Shown here one piece after another: positions 47,896-61,734 of a stretch of DNA of 64,000 nucleotides; the first letter of the stretch is position 1; each line of letters begins with the position of its first letter. The notes under the pieces are model-generated. The model was not told where the DNA came from. It was given only the letters and a program-made list of their open reading frames with translations, and ran no database searches. The stretch lies in the NCBI RefSeq assembly GCF_001577835.2, contig NC_029518.1, positions 73,071,499 to 73,135,498 on the forward strand, written 5' to 3'. This DNA is from Coturnix japonica (taxonomy: Eukaryota > Chordata > Aves > Galliformes > Phasianidae). A program made the position numbers and the translations under genes.

Positions 47896-50800
47896 ATACC
47901 CTTCGCTGAATTAAAAATCTTTTATTAGCAGCCATGAGTTCATCGGGGAATATCTTCCCTGTCCTCAGAATGAATAGCACTGGAGAATTATTCTAAAATT
48001 TCAAGATGCACATTGAATCTTGTTCATTTCAATCAATTAACTCAAGTTCCTGTTAACACTAGTTCCAGTTGATAGCTTACGGCAGCTTTGGGACTGCAGC
48101 AGAGGCTGTACCTATCTTTTATTTTTAATTGATTTGAATTAATTAGTTTTCTACAGGTTATACAACTACACTCCAAGGATCTCATCAAGGCTTCTGTTGG
48201 GCAGTTGGATGGTGCATCTAGCTTCCAGAGCTACTAAAATAGTTCGGATTTGTTAACAAGTATTTAGTTAGTTCTTAGAGTCAGCTGGTATGCGAAAAAC
48301 TCAAGAGTGACATGTCAAATACACCTAGAGGAGAGAGAATAAAGAAAGCAGCTAAAAATATTAGATGTCTACTGTTTGTATGCTAATGCATGATAGAGAC
48401 GAAGATTATTCATTCTTATTATGTCCACTATGTATAATATGGTTATTTCTTGAATTTTCATTATAATAAATATGAAGAAAATCTTTAATGAATTCTCCTA
48501 GAAGTCAGTTTTGATCACAGCTGCTGTTCATAAAATGTATCAGGGTTGTTTTTTTTTTTTTTTTTCATCCAACAGGAAGACAAGGAATCAAATGAATCAT
48601 AGGAAAAAGTCATTAATTTTCCTCCATTTCATAGAAACATTCTCTACACATTGTAGTGCTGTCAGCTGACTAGAGTGAAGTCTGCTATTAAAATACACAT
48701 CTTTGGTAACATTTACTCCTGCAGTTTAAGAAACAAATACATTCTGCTCTCCTTCCAGAGATCTTTTCATAGTTTATTTAACTTGATTTGATGAGGCTTG
48801 ACTATAAAATTCAATACACAAGTATTTTAAGGATAAATTTGCTAATCAGTTTCCATTTCAGATAACTAAAAAATATTTTTATCATGTCTACTGAGATACA
48901 GAGAACAAAAATTCACATTTTTGTTCTTGAAACCAGGGTATACTTAACATCCTCAAGTGGTATTTTCAGGATATATATGATCAGATTTTAACAGCAAATA
49001 AAACATCAATAACACACTGCAGCGTTCCATATCTGTGCTCAAGCATCTTTATCCATGTTGCTGTCTTACTTCTGGCATATCTTATTTAAACTGCAGATTA
49101 AAAAAAAAAAACAACAAAAAACACCAAAAAAACCCAAACAACAAAACAAGACAAAAGGTACATGGGGATACCCACACACATTTTATTTGGTAGCTAAGCA
49201 GAACCCACAGTAGAAAACATTCTTCTCTACATTAAGTTTGTCTTTAATATCTCCACATAAATCTGTTGAATAATCACATATGGCATTATCCTGCAAGGTG
49301 GCAGGTGCTAATAGATGCTCTGTTCTTTGAATGTTAAGTGGGAGTAGAGAAATGGTTTGTACTATGTTGCACTATGATGAGAAACTGAGTGAGAGTTTTT
49401 TATTTTCATGTTTACAATTAATTACACTTCTAACTTTCTTGGAAATAAAAAATAATAATAAACAGGCAGAGGAGGCTAATCAAACTCAAATTCCTGCAAT
49501 TAATTGACCCACCTGAAAGGAAAGAGTCAGTGTCTCCTTCATAAAAATTCAGAGTGTTTAAAAACAGAGGCCATGGCTTTGCTTAGCCTTTTCTCAGAAA
49601 TCATCTTTGATGAGGTTTTTACAAAAGATGCAAGAGGTTTAAAAAAATAATAATTCAGAACACTTTGTCCAGTTGAAAAGATAAATACTCTGGGGAGAAT
49701 TAGGTCCAGAAGGAGACAAAGAAAGAAAATATGACACACCACTGGCTAGGAAACATCTCCTCTTCTGTACTTTCCTGGTCTCTGACATCAAAGCAAGAAC
49801 TATACTTTGAGTAAGGTGAAAAAAATGTCTCCTTGATGTGCTGGTATCCCTGACAAAAATGGCCCTCAGCCATGAAAAGTTTTGGAACCTGACTAACTGC
49901 AACTTCCTAATGCTGAAGCAGGGAGAACGTGCCAGCAGGCTGGAAAGCTTCATGAGGGAATAATGCTTTCTTGTTCAGTCACCAAAAGGGAAATTATTGC
50001 TAACAAGCTAACAGTTGTTGTTCTATTTAAATTACCCCAGTAAAATCATCTTTTCTGACACCTATTCCCTGTACTATATCTAAACACCACATGAGCAGGC
50101 AACACGCCATCCAATAACTTAAGCAAGACAGCTGTAAGTGCAAGCAGCTTGCAGATGATTCATTTTTATGATAGTATTGCAATGAGTGGTGCTTCTTCTG
50201 GAGATGCAATGATTTCTATTGACTTTGCTCAGTGGGCACTAATAGAAGTCTGAAAATAAGTACCTTTACTAAAAGCTCATTCAGTAAGCTATGACACAGG
50301 CTGGTGAAAAAAAGTGATATATTTACTGAGAATGTAACACACAGTTCAGAGATGTCATATATGCTCTGTTGTCTCTGGGAAAGGGGAACTGGCAACTCCC
50401 ACACACTTAAAAAAAAAATAATTAAAAAATAGGAGCATGTGACAGGTAGAATGTGACAGCTGGCCCTAATTAGGACAGAGGTACAGTACACTTCATCTAT
50501 TTGGGCAGGAAATACTGCTGGCCATAGTCTCTTTCCCACTTCAGAGTGCAAGGACAGAGATAGTAGCTATCCTTTATATAGCTGCAGAGAGGATGCATGG
50601 GATCAAACAGATAACTCTCCTATTGCATTCATGAAAGCCTAATTATAATCTATCTAATAATGCCTGCATCCCATTTTTGGTTATTCTCAAGCCTTTGACT
50701 CGAAAATAACTAAAGAATGTTTTTCCAGTTTGCAAAATTCTCAGAACTCTGTTTACTATCTTCATTTAACTTTCACTATAAAAACAAAGAGAAGATGCCC

Positions 50801-53800
50801 ACTGAAAACTGAAAATAAATAAATTACCTGAAACTTCTGTTTTCTGAAAGTAAGCTACACAGCAGGTCACCTTCACCTTTTAAAATGTTTGTAATTTACA
50901 GACAGTTTCAAATGTTTAAGACAAAGACAATTCTCACTAATCTCTCCATCTTGTTGTTATTATCTATATTTGCTTAACTGTTACAGACAGGAACATAAAA
51001 GGCATTATCTGTAAGATCATTTTGAAAAAGAAAACAGCAAAAATAAAGCATGAAATAAAATGAAAGTCCTACCAAAAGACAACAGTAAGAATACCAAGCA
51101 ACTAGTGTGAACGTAAGCAAAGATATAATACATTAACACAGTACACTGTTCCTTTAATATACAGATGAATGTAAGGTCTAGAATACAGTATAATAGGGAA
51201 TAACTGTACAATAAAGGCCTTGCTAAAAATTTTCTAGGTTACAGTAAATTCTGAGTTATTTTATGTCTTTTTTAATCTTGGTTTTGCTCAAACCCAGATT
51301 CAACAGAAAACCATTTATTTAACATAGTTCACTTATTTACAAAAGAGTTCTAAATCAATCACAATTAAATTCTGGTATTATTTAAAATATCATGAGAAGG
51401 AGTGTTTGCCTTTTCAGCTTTGATAATAGGGTGGCATGAGCCTTATATTTTGAGTCTTAACAGAAATTTTAACACAAGTGCACAGCAGGGGTATAATTTT
51501 TCTACTACATGGAGGCAGTCAAAGTTCTTGAGCCAGCTGGAGGTACAGTGTGTGGAAAAACTATCAAGATTCTGCTATTAGAAATTCACATGTACTCAGA
51601 AGGGAATTCCCTGTTTTATTTTCTCTTTGTTCAGTGACATTAAAATTGATATTTCAGAATATATATATCCTTATCTCATCAGAAAAATAAAATGAGAATA
51701 ACCAAATCTGGCAAACTATTAAGTATTTGGATGTCATGACAACTTAAACATGCCTTCTAAAGGCAAAGACCCTGTAGATGTTTACATTTGAGAAAAATAG
51801 GTTTTGTAAACACTCCTGCAGATGTCAGATGCTATGAAACAAAACTCACGGGCAGAACTTGATGTGAGACTGCTTCAGTAATTCCCACTGACCAGTGTGA
51901 GTGTCAGAAGTTGACAGTCCTCATCCCAGCACAGACAATCTTCAAATATCATTGACTCAGGAATGCATGATCTCATCAGAAAATATCTATTACTGGTGTT
52001 TAATTTTACTGAAGTATTGAAAAACCACAGGAATTTATACAACTTCTGTTCCAGTTGAACTGAATGTCTTATTCAAAAATGTGTTGATGCTGATGGGAAA
52101 TGTGAAGTACACCTTTTTTAAAGTAATCAGTAGTGTGGTGTAAAGGAAGAAGGGCAGGAAAAGCAACTCCTCTAAGACAGAAGACTGAGAGTGAATACAG
52201 GTAACTGCTGGAGAGCAGAAGAGCTGACTCACGGTAAAGCTTTATGCTAGAGTAGGCCTGATGAGCATGTAGATCTGGAAACTACATTTGAATATGGTAC
52301 TACAACTACACTGAAACAGCAGAGAGAAGTTTTGGCATTAAACACATGCTGCTTCACTGAGATAACACAGCCCTAGGGAAACAGCCCTTTTGAGAAAAAA
52401 GCAATTATGTCAAATATGCATTACTTAAGTGATGTGGATTGTATGTGGACTGTATCACTGAATATTATTATAAATTAAGAACTACCCACAGCAGCTGCAG
52501 ACAAGCAGCAAGCAAGTGGCAAATACACTGGAACACAGACTCAGCAGGAACTAGTACACCATAAACCCCTTAGTGCACTAACCCCTATGTGACCTCTCCA
52601 TAGAAAAAGTGATCTGAGAGGTGCTAAGATAAGGTTTTGTAGTTCTGGAAGTAGACTATGCTAATGGAGCAACAGCACAGGAGATTCCTGTGACTATACT
52701 GACATGGCTAAATAAACAGGGTACAATCCTCAGGTCCAGTCTCTGGACCAGAATGTGCCATGGACCCCTACAGTTGTGGTACAGACAAGACAGATTTGAG
52801 GTTACGGCCTTGTAATTGCAGACAGATCTCTAATTCTTCCTATTCATTCCTCATGCTGTGCGCACTGGTATGCAAGTGCATCAGAGAAGAAAACCAAGCA
52901 GAAGATGTAGGCATTCATAGAGGGTTGCAAGAGAACCCCCCATTATACACACCCTTGAGGTGGCTGGCCTTTTGTCAGTAGCAGTAATCTGATCAATACT
53001 TCTCCCACCTTTCCCCAAATAAAATTAAGCAGAATTAATTCTCTTTTCTTTGGGTCACGAAACTGTGGTCCCCAGTTTGTAACATTCTACAACTACACCA
53101 GAACCACCCAGGAAAGGACTGGAAGCACAGAGAAGTCATATTGTTCCTTGTTCTGTTCTCAAACAACCTGAAGAATATCGGTATCCAGTATTTGTTAGCA
53201 AGAAAATAATACAATTGCCACAGTCTGCCTGACAGACCATACTGTTGTAGCACCTCCAAATTCAGCCATGGTAATGTGAAAGCATAAAACAGAGGATGGT
53301 CCCTGCTCCATGTACATTATCACTGTGAAATGAAGCTGGACCACCTGGGGTCTCAGACATTGTGCTGCTGCTTTAAAGTGCCATGATATGACATACTTTG
53401 TATGATATCTCAGTTTTCAGATATCCAATTTGAAATGCTTTTAAAATTAAATAGTTCTGTGAGTAGTGGCATCTGGCAAATATTAAATTCAGCCTAAAAA
53501 CACAGCAAAATTTTTGTCTTCATACAATGTTCTTACTACATGTGAAACTAAACTGATGTAACGTACAGGATGTGTAACGTTAAACCACAGTATGAGTCTT
53601 GCTGATGTTGGGTCTACAAGAGGCTTGATTTCTAAAAAAAGCTGTACACAGTCCATGGGTACTAAGTAACAACAGCAGGAATATCATTGCTGCTGCTGTT
53701 TTGGAACTAGTCTGCTTTTGTTTGCATACTTCAGTGTTAATGATATTAAACTGCACTAAAATTACTAGAAGAGTTTTTCTGATACACAGATAATGTTTAA

Positions 53801-55499
53801 GCTTAGGCACTGAATGGCAGATGTTACTTGACTAATGTATGTGCTTTCTTGCAGTGATAGTTTGGACTAATTATACTAGCTATTTTAAACTACAGTCAAG
53901 ATAAAACAGTTTTAGTTTCTACTACTTCCCCCCTTCAGGGAAACAGAGGAGAAAAGCTACAAGGAATAGTGACTCTCACATTTTATGTCCAAGACAAACT
54001 GCGTATCTTTGAAATGCAAGAAGAGGTTCTTTCAAGACTCTTTGTTCTCCTTCCACAATCGTTTTTATTGATTTACAAAGGCAGAGAGCCCCCTGTAGCA
54101 TAAGAATAGCTAAGAACAAGGTGAGTGCTGCTGTACAGTCAGTGGGTGGAGAACCATAATCAGGGTTCACATCTTACATCACCCACAGCTACATTTACCT
54201 CTATGGGTATGTACAAATGAAATAACTCCCAGCTGAAAAAGGCAAAGTGGTAGCGACTGAATCCTTTCTTACTTCACGTGCCTCCCTCTAAGAAAATGTG
54301 TTTTATTCTTTTATACTTTTATTGTATTTATTTATTTTTTTAAACAGTTACTGAGTACAATTAAGAGGAAACTAGAGGTGGAGATAAGCTAAGAGAATCA
54401 ATCTGAATAATGCTTTGGTGTTGAAAGATCAAAGAAAGGACAGAAACACAGTATTTAACATCTCTGAGTTACAGTGGCAACAGTTCTGAGTTATTAGTGT
54501 TCATCAGCTTAATCCACGCCCATGTACTCCTAGAATGGCCCAGGCAAAAAATAGACCTCCTAAAATTATTAATCCAAGGCACATTCTAGTACATTTTAAC
54601 TATGAATGAGGCAGCTTACAATCAGTAACACTCAACAGTTTCAGAAACTTAGCTGTCAACTAAGTGGCGTCAAAGCCTGACTACACATAACTGCGTGCCT
54701 GTCTGCAAATACTCTGGACAGATTCCAAGCTCTTGACTTGCTCAGCACTGAGACCGGTCATGGTCTAAATTTAGGTCTTGAAACTAGTTGAGTCTCATGA
54801 ATCCCCAAGATCTTTCCTGTCAGAAGCTGACTTTCTCACCTGATCTGAAATGTTACAAATTACTTAATTTAGGCAGTCTAAATTCAGTAAGGCTCAACTA
54901 CTTTGCTGGCAAGTGTAACAGTGGAAAGATGATACAAGAGGTGTAATGACAAAGAGACTAACACAATAGAAAGGTATTATAAGGGAAGGATAAAGGACTG
55001 CTCACCCATCTCTGAAGATCTAGGCTCCCAAGGCAGAGCTCCACAGAAGAGAAATCTTCAGAAAATAATCCTTCCCCAGTGGCAGTCAGCTGTTAAGTGA
55101 GGTCTACATGAGGTGCAGCCAGGCTCCACCCTTTGCCTTCACCTGTGTTCTCCGGGCTTACCAGGTCCTTTCCTTGGGTGCTCAATCAGTGGTTCTAGTT
55201 GTGACTTAACAATTACCATACAGCAGGCTATAAAAGTTAATTATGAGAGACTAGTTTTTAAGCTCCATAACATTACCATTTTTTCACCTGTGTCATCTAC
55301 CTAGGCTGCTGTAGGGACCCCAGTAATACATTAGTATAGGAGATTTAAATTAAATAAATATTTAATTCTTAAATATTTCTTCTGCTTTGTATCACTGAAT
55401 GTCTAAAATGACTACATTTAAAGTGAAATCACTGAACCTCTGCTCATGCATCTATCGATTCTAAGATATGCTGTGAGTACTGTAGTGTACCAAGGTGTC
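47896..55499. other. Unassigned AT-rich sequence
   Basis: About 7.6 kb with no recognisable gene, RNA or transposon, the longest such stretch here. Simple runs include poly-T 48549-48565 and an A/C-rich tract 49099-49149. Frames such as 49639-49953 (104 codons, -) and 50216-50551 (111 codons, -) are Ser/Leu-rich with no motif. Old decayed repeats are likely but not visible by eye. Confidence 0.5.
49099..49149. repeat. A-rich tract with interspersed C
   Basis: Poly-A followed by AAC/AAAAC-like units. Compositional. Confidence 0.88.
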
Positions 55500-55692
55500 C
55501 AAAAGCCAGTGGTGGAACAGGCTGCCCAGGGAGGTGGCAGAGTCACAGTCCCTGAAAGTGTTCAAGAAAGAGTCAGATGTTGTACTGAGGGATACGGTTT
55601 AGTGGGGAAATATTGCTTGTAGGTGGTTGGTTGGACTGAATACTCCTGGAGGTCTTTTTCAACCTTGGCAATTCTATAATTTCATGATTCTA
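55500..55692 (+). mobile_element. CR1 LINE 3' end, about 190 bp
   Basis: Contains GTGGAACAGGCTGCCCAGGG (55512-55531), GTGTTCAAGAAAGAGTCAGA, GTTGTACTGAGGGATACGGT and TTGGACTGAATACTCCTGGA, ending CAATTCTATAATTTCATGAT. It is another CR1 subfamily than the 16727/27634/40498 group, with a distinct 3' sequence. Only the tail is left. Confidence 0.92.
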
Positions 55693-57094
55693 GGAGGTAC
55701 ACATTCAATTAAATATTTATGTAATGAATGCGATCATTTCCACCCTTCCAAATTTCTCCCTTTTCCCCAACCGAAAATGCAGGTTTTAGTACTTGATTTT
55801 CTTTTATATTTATTGTCTTCCTCTTTGTATTGAAATTCATAATGGATACATTTATTTAGACTGCTTTTTCAATAATAATTATCCAAGTATTCATACAGAA
55901 ATATGAAGTTTTTATCTTGTAATTATTTTAGGATTCACTAAAAGTTCCTATCTGTTAAAAGTACTAATATTAGGAATAACACATGAATATGATGCGTACA
56001 TCCTTTTTCAAGTACAATCAAACCCACTGCCTTCTTCATAAGTGTTTTCTGCTAAAGGCAGTTGACTGAGTACAACCTCATAACACTCTGCACTTATACT
56101 AAAAGATGAAATTCTGCTATATTGAATCAAACCTATTTTTTTTCTCTCCACATTTTTTATATTTAATTTTTTTCTACCTCCATATGTAAATATATTTATT
56201 CATTTCTCTTTTTTAGGAGAATAAGTTCTGCATTGGAACATCTCACATTCTTCCAATATAAAATGTGTTATATGCAAAACATCATTACAGCTGCACTTAC
56301 CATCTAGTTTTCTCTTTTGTTGTTCTAGTTCACAGTGAGTCATGACCCAAACTCACTAAGAAGAATAGCATTTTCTTTGTTGGGAAAGTAAGTCACAATC
56401 CAGCATGGACAGGGTCAATTAAGTGAGCAGTATAGTTTATTTTCCAGTTCTTTAGTTTTAAGAGACCATGGGGACTGCCAGTGCCCTTAGGAGAAATAAA
56501 CAGAAAAGTTTTCTATTTGTTTGTTTTTTTTTAAAAAAAGGGATTCTGTGGCTTCTTGAAGTCTGAATCAGACACAAAACAATTGTTGATCTGGAAATTT
56601 TATATATTATATTTCTCTGTCAACATGATCTGCTCATCTCTTTAATGTCTGAAGAAGCTGAATGAATTGCTGATTAGTACACAGTGACTTTTACTCTTCA
56701 TTTCATTTCTGTGTCTCGTTTTGGCTTTGTTCACACCACCCCTTACAATCCACACCCCCTCAAAAAATGTTCTGACTGAAGCCATAAGGCAGCAATCTCA
56801 TTTTCAGGCAAGTTTCAGCCTGTCCGTATGGTTCTTGGAGAACTTAAATTTTTTTGCCAGGTTTAAGTCTGGGTGGGACACTGAGAGTAGGTGTATGTGA
56901 CTACTCAGCCAATCCTCCCTGCAGAAAGCTGAGTTAGTCAGAGGTGCAAAGGAAGCTCATGTGATGGGGAGAGCTGAGGGAACAAGTCTGTGCACTGAGA
57001 CTGGGTTTACTATTGACAAACCATCAAAGCAAGCTAGGAGATTATATTTATACACTTTGTTCAATGTCTGAAAAAAAGCTTAATCAGAATGTAT
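55693..57094. other. Unassigned AT-rich sequence
   Basis: No gene or element recognised. A T run then A run lies near 56524-56540. Confidence 0.55.
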
Positions 57095-57580
57095 TGTATT
57101 GGTTTCAGTTGGGACAGAGTTCGTTTTTGTCATCGTGTCTGGTATGATGCTGTGTTTTGGCTTTAGGAGAAAAGCAATGTTGATAACACACCTGTATTTT
57201 ATCTGTTGCTGAGCAGCGGCTTCACACAGGCAAGGCTATTTCAGCTTCTTGCTGAGAAGTGCTGCATAGTGCTGAGGATGTTTCATTTTTTCAGCATGTT
57301 GTACTGTTAAGCCAGCGAAGGAGATGAAGGAGTACAAGGAACTTGGAGAAGACAGAATCAGTACAGCTGACCTAAAATGGCCAAAGCGGTATTCCATACT
57401 GCATGATGTTATGTGAAAAATACTGAAAATATGGGGAGTTGGCTGGAGGGCAGCCACTGCTCAGTGACTGGTTGGGCATTGGTCAACAGGTGGTTTGAAT
57501 TTGCATTGTTTTTTAAATATATATATTATCATTACTATTATTATTTTCTGGAGAAAATAAATAAGACAAACATTAAATTA
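57095..57580 (+). mobile_element. ERVL-type LTR fragment
   Basis: A fossil avian ERVL-like LTR. It begins TGTATTGGTTTCAGTTGGGA and includes GATAACACACCTGTATTTTA, TTGCTGAGCAGCGGCTTCAC, ATTCCATACTGCATGATGTT and GGCAGCCACTGCTCAGTGAC, in the order known for this LTR group. The 5' end is well defined. The 3' end fades in an AT-rich stretch with a TTATTATTTTC patch and AATAAA near 57557, and I see no clear CA terminus or target duplication, so the right end is approximate. No internal viral genes lie beside it. More diverged than the LTR at 12217, hence probably older. Confidence 0.8.
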
Positions 57581-59070
57581 AGGACTAAATCATGATAACA
57601 AAGAGCAGCTCTTCTACCCTGAGTTGTGGGGACTGCCTTTGAAGGGATGCTACTCTGACCTTGAATTCCTTAAGGAGACATTAAATACGTGCCATTTCTA
57701 TTTAGAGAAATAATCCCTTTTACACTATTGTCTCAAATGTTTTCTCTCAGGTCCTCTCGTACCAATAGTGTGTAAGCCAGATGTGGCTTGCTTTGACAAC
57801 ATGTTTTACAGTTTACATGCCTTGTGGAAGAACTTACTGTGTTGATTGTCATTTTAAAGTGAGTTTATGCTAAGCCCAATTAGTATTAATCATTTCTGCT
57901 AAGCAGAATTGAAATAAAAGCATTAGCTTTCCTTTTAAAGTAATCTAAAGAAGAGCTCTAACTAAACAGAAAACTTGCTAGCAGTTTGCTATCCTGCTCA
58001 TCCTCATAATAATTTCTTGAAAAATCTGTAATAGCTAAGAAATATTACATCAGCTTATAGGAAGCAAGAAGTAATTACTTCTTACAGAAGTCTTTTCATA
58101 ACCAAAGCTATTTAATTTGCATATTCACTTACAGCTCAACGGAGTCATAGATTCTTTTTACACATTGAGTACTTTATTCAATTGGTTAAACACTCATTCA
58201 TTTGCATAATTTATCAATTTTGTATTAACAGTACAATTAAGGTCTCTGAGAATTTATAGGTCATCAAAATACTTATACTAAGAACCAAACTTTGCAAATG
58301 CCTTTATTTTGAAGGGTGATACTTTATCACTTTTCTATATCCCCAAGCAAATATGAAGCAAAGCTTTATTATGTTATAACCTATTTATAAAGAAAGCAAT
58401 CTTCCAGGTCCAGACAATTCTTAGCACTGCTTGCATTTTTGGTGTGGAGAATGCCCCTTTCCCTATGTATATTAGTCCTGTCCTACCAATATCCAGCTCT
58501 TCGAGAGGAACTTGCACCAGCAGTCTTCAGTCTTTCCCAGTCCTAACATGGTCAAAATGTTCCTGTGGCTTGGATCATCTGTATTTCCAAGGCCCGGAAG
58601 ACATATGTAAAAAGGTACAACAAAAACACATCCATAGATTATATTTTGATAGCCCAGTGCAGCTTTAAAGAAAATTCCATTAGTTCTTAAACACAGGACG
58701 TAATTTAACAGTTACCTTACAGATACTTCCATAATTTCAAATATAAAATTATGTAAAATTATTTTCATGGGGAGGTATTCACATTTTCACTGCAATGAAT
58801 GTCAAAAAGGAATAGAAGCACATACAGAAATATCACAGAAAGAAGCATATTTTATTCAACGTATTTGACACTTTTGTCAAGTACAGGCTCTGTGGAAGGA
58901 AAACCTCTCTTCTGACATTGTCTAAAGCCAAGATCGCTTTTGAACATTAAGCCATTTTGAACTAAATTCAGCAATTAGATTTGTATTAATGTAAAGACTG
59001 GTGGAAATAAAGAGATGTCAGATTATAAAGAATGGACTTAGAATGTTTACCATTTGTGTAATATTTAAAA

Positions 59071-59073
<3 letters not shown>
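57581..59073. other. Repeat-free AT-rich stretch, possible conserved non-coding element
   Basis: No gene or transposon recognised. The interval about 57830-58350 is unusually rich in homeodomain-type cores (TAATTA, ATTA, TAAT) and carries octamer-like ATTTGCATA (58117-58125) and TTTGCATAAT (58201-58210), plus an 18-bp perfect palindrome at 58066-58083. This pattern fits a developmental enhancer but AT richness alone gives many such matches. Confidence 0.35.
58066..58083. promoter_or_regulatory. 18-bp palindrome with TAATTA core
   Basis: AAGAAGTAATTACTTCTT is a perfect inverted repeat centred on TAATTA, a core for paired-type homeodomain dimers. Its regulatory role is an inference; the palindrome itself is seen directly. 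Confidence 0.35.

Positions 59074-59102
<29 letters not shown>
59074..59102. repeat. (TTTA)n tetranucleotide repeat
   Basis: About seven units of TTTA. Simple sequence. Confidence 0.93.
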
Positions 59103-59814
59103 GTGGGGGGAGAGGAAAGAAAAGGGAGGATGACTTTGTAAGGAAATTATAACTACAGATTAAGAAAAAAGTTTCAGAAGTCAGTGGAAATAGAATGGCA
59201 TGACCTTTCACAGCAATCTTGAGCCTACAGCATGCAGAAGCAGTGTATCTGAAAGAAAACATAAACAGATAAATTCACTTATCTTCTCTGAACAGAATTG
59301 GCACGTCCTCATGCAGAGCATCTTTACAGATTTTGATTTCACACAGAGCTCAAATAATAAAATTCCTGTTGCCTAAGACAGTAGTGACAAAACTGTAGCT
59401 TTCAGAGAGTTCAAGAGGGCTTCCTATGCCTCACATGAACAACACTAGGCCTGAAACAGGATGTGAGTGCTGTATAATCAAGACATTTGACTACAGGTAG
59501 TGATGAGCCATTAAGTAAATTCTTGAGGATTCCATTTCATTCTTTCCCATCTCAAGAAATCCATGAAACTCTGAAATCTCCTGCATGTGATTTACTGGTA
59601 GTGCTTCCTATCCACACATGTCTCGGTAATGTAAGTTATAATACTAACAGCTCTCGACCATACGATGATTTTAATATGTACGTTGTGGACTGGGAAGTTG
59701 AGAAAAACATAGCCTTAAATTTCTCTGCCTTGCTCATTCAGTCAATGATAAATATCTTTTGCACTGCTGTAAAGAGCACTCTGTCCTCTTAATACTTTCC
59801 TTGCAGGCAGTAGT
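59103..59814. other. Unassigned non-coding sequence
   Basis: No gene or element recognised. The 101-codon frame 59487-59792 has no domain I can identify. Confidence 0.5.
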
Positions 59815-60845
59815 GAATGCTATTAGGCCCCCCCTCAGAGCCATTTCTCCTTCACTCTTACTAAGTTCAGCTCCCTGAGCCTTTTCTCACAGAGCAAGAG
59901 ATCCAGCCATCACCGACTTTTTGATCTCCAATAAACTTATTGTGATTTATTGATGCTTTACATGTACTAGGAAAACCGAAACAAGTCTGCTATAGTCTAG
60001 ATGTGATGAATGTGAGTAAAGGGCAATAATCCCTTCCCTCCATCAGCACAGTGTGTTCCTGTTAATAAAGTCTGGGATGATGATAGTCCTTGATACTGCC
60101 AAGGCCTCTGCTGGCTCACACTCAGCTTACTACCAACCAAAGTCCCCCAGGATCCTACTCACAGAGCTGCTTTCTAGTCAGGAATTCCCAACCTGCACTG
60201 ATGCCAGGAGTTCTTCATTCCCAGGGGCAGCACTTTGCATTTGCTGACTTTTTAAAAAATTGTCTCTTTCCTCCAAATTCTCTGTGCTACTCTGAATGGT
60301 CACCTTGCTGTTAAGCATATTGAGTGTTCCCTGAAATCATCTGCAATGTAGATAATGGTGTCTGCCATCAGCTCCTCTATGACAAGAAAGAAGACAAGCA
60401 GGTTATGTCCCAGGATAGCCCCTCACTGTAGTCCATCTGTGTCAATCACCAGGTAGAATATGGTCAATTAACTACAACTCTGTGAGCCAATCCTTCCAGC
60501 TACTCAATCCATTTGTCCATCCATTTGTTTTGATACAAGATTAATCCAGGGACAGTTTTAAAGTTTCGCCAAAGTTGATGTAAATGGAACCCAGTACCCT
60601 CCCATCATCTATCTGCATAGTTATTATATCATACATAGATGGCTAGGCAGGATTGACTCTTGGTAAATTCAAGATGTTTCTTTCCCGACAATTTTTTCAC
60701 CTACATGCACCCAAAATACATGCTCAAAGACAACTCATTCCTTGGTTTTCCCAGGAACAAAAGCCAGATGCAAAGGAGGATGCAACATTTATCTTAGTCT
60801 GGTGCCCTGGTCTCCACAATGCTACTCAGTATATGTGAAGTGGAT
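59815..60845 (-). mobile_element. Old CR1 LINE relic, about 1.0 kb
   Basis: A highly decayed CR1 on the - strand recognised by colinear landmarks. On the + strand: TTCAGCTCCCTGAGCCTTTT (59866-59885), CAGGAGTTCTTCATTCCCAG and CACTTTGCATTTGCTGACTT (60231-60250; the KFN region), GAAATCATCTGCAATGTAGA (60333-60352; the catalytic-box region), GAGCCAATCCTTCCAGCTAC (60484-60503), and TGGCTAGGCAGGATTGACTC (60640-60659; the 'SCLTNL' region). It spans RT to the end of ORF2 with no usable frame and several small deletions. Open frames at 60053-60314 and 60653-60838 are antisense coincidences. Confidence 0.68.
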
Positions 60846-61734
60846 AAATTAGAAAGCATTTTTGGTGATCCATGTCAAGTGTCCAAAAGCATAGTACAAA
60901 AAATCAGTAAAAGTAATTCAGTGAATAAGCAAAGTGCTACAATATAGTGCATAGTGGTAGGAGAATTTTCATTGCTCGCTGAAACTTTAGGAAGAAAACC
61001 ATCTAGACTAAACCCAAGTGTATCCATCAGAGAATCTAACTTAAAGGTTGATGAGGATTACTCCAAATAAATTTAAGTAGTTCAGTTAGTCAGACAATAG
61101 AAACTATCAGGGCAGCTTAAAATTATGTTAGTTATTCCTGCTGCAGTGCTCAATGGAAGTTCAAAGGACTCATGCTGTCTAGTTTCCTTGAAACTGGTCT
61201 CTCTCAGTAGATCATATTCTTGCTGGCATGCTATTACCTGCCTCGTTGATTGCACCTCACGCTGAGGTCACGTTGAGCAGTTCAGAAACCTGTGGTAAAG
61301 TGCACTTCAATTTGACAGGTTAACCCACATCTTTCAGTGTGAGAACTAAGAAATCATTTTCCATTAAAAAAAAAATAAAAAATCATATTTTCAATAAAAC
61401 CCTAAAATCAATAGAGACATTTTGTCAAATTATGGTAGCATTTCTATTTACTTTTTAAATAGACCATTTAATAGTGGAGCTAGAATGCTAGAAATATGTT
61501 TAGGGAAAAGCATCAAGGCTTCTTACCAACTAAATTCGTATAATTTAATTTTCCTGCCTTTTGTATATACTTTGCCACAATTTTATTTGCAAGTTTGGTG
61601 CCACTTGGAACATAAAACATACTGTTCATTTTACTGGGTTCCACTCAGAATATAATGTTTCCAATGAAACAGCTAACACCTACGGGTAAGGCTTGAATCA
61701 ACAATGTAGTCACTTCTGAATATAAAATAGACAA
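60846..61734. other. Unassigned AT-rich sequence
   Basis: No gene or element recognised. An A-rich patch lies near 61363-61381. Confidence 0.55.

Noticed and set aside
59487-59792. 101-codon frame as a host exon
   Set aside because: No recognisable domain, no supported splice sites and no similarity I can name.
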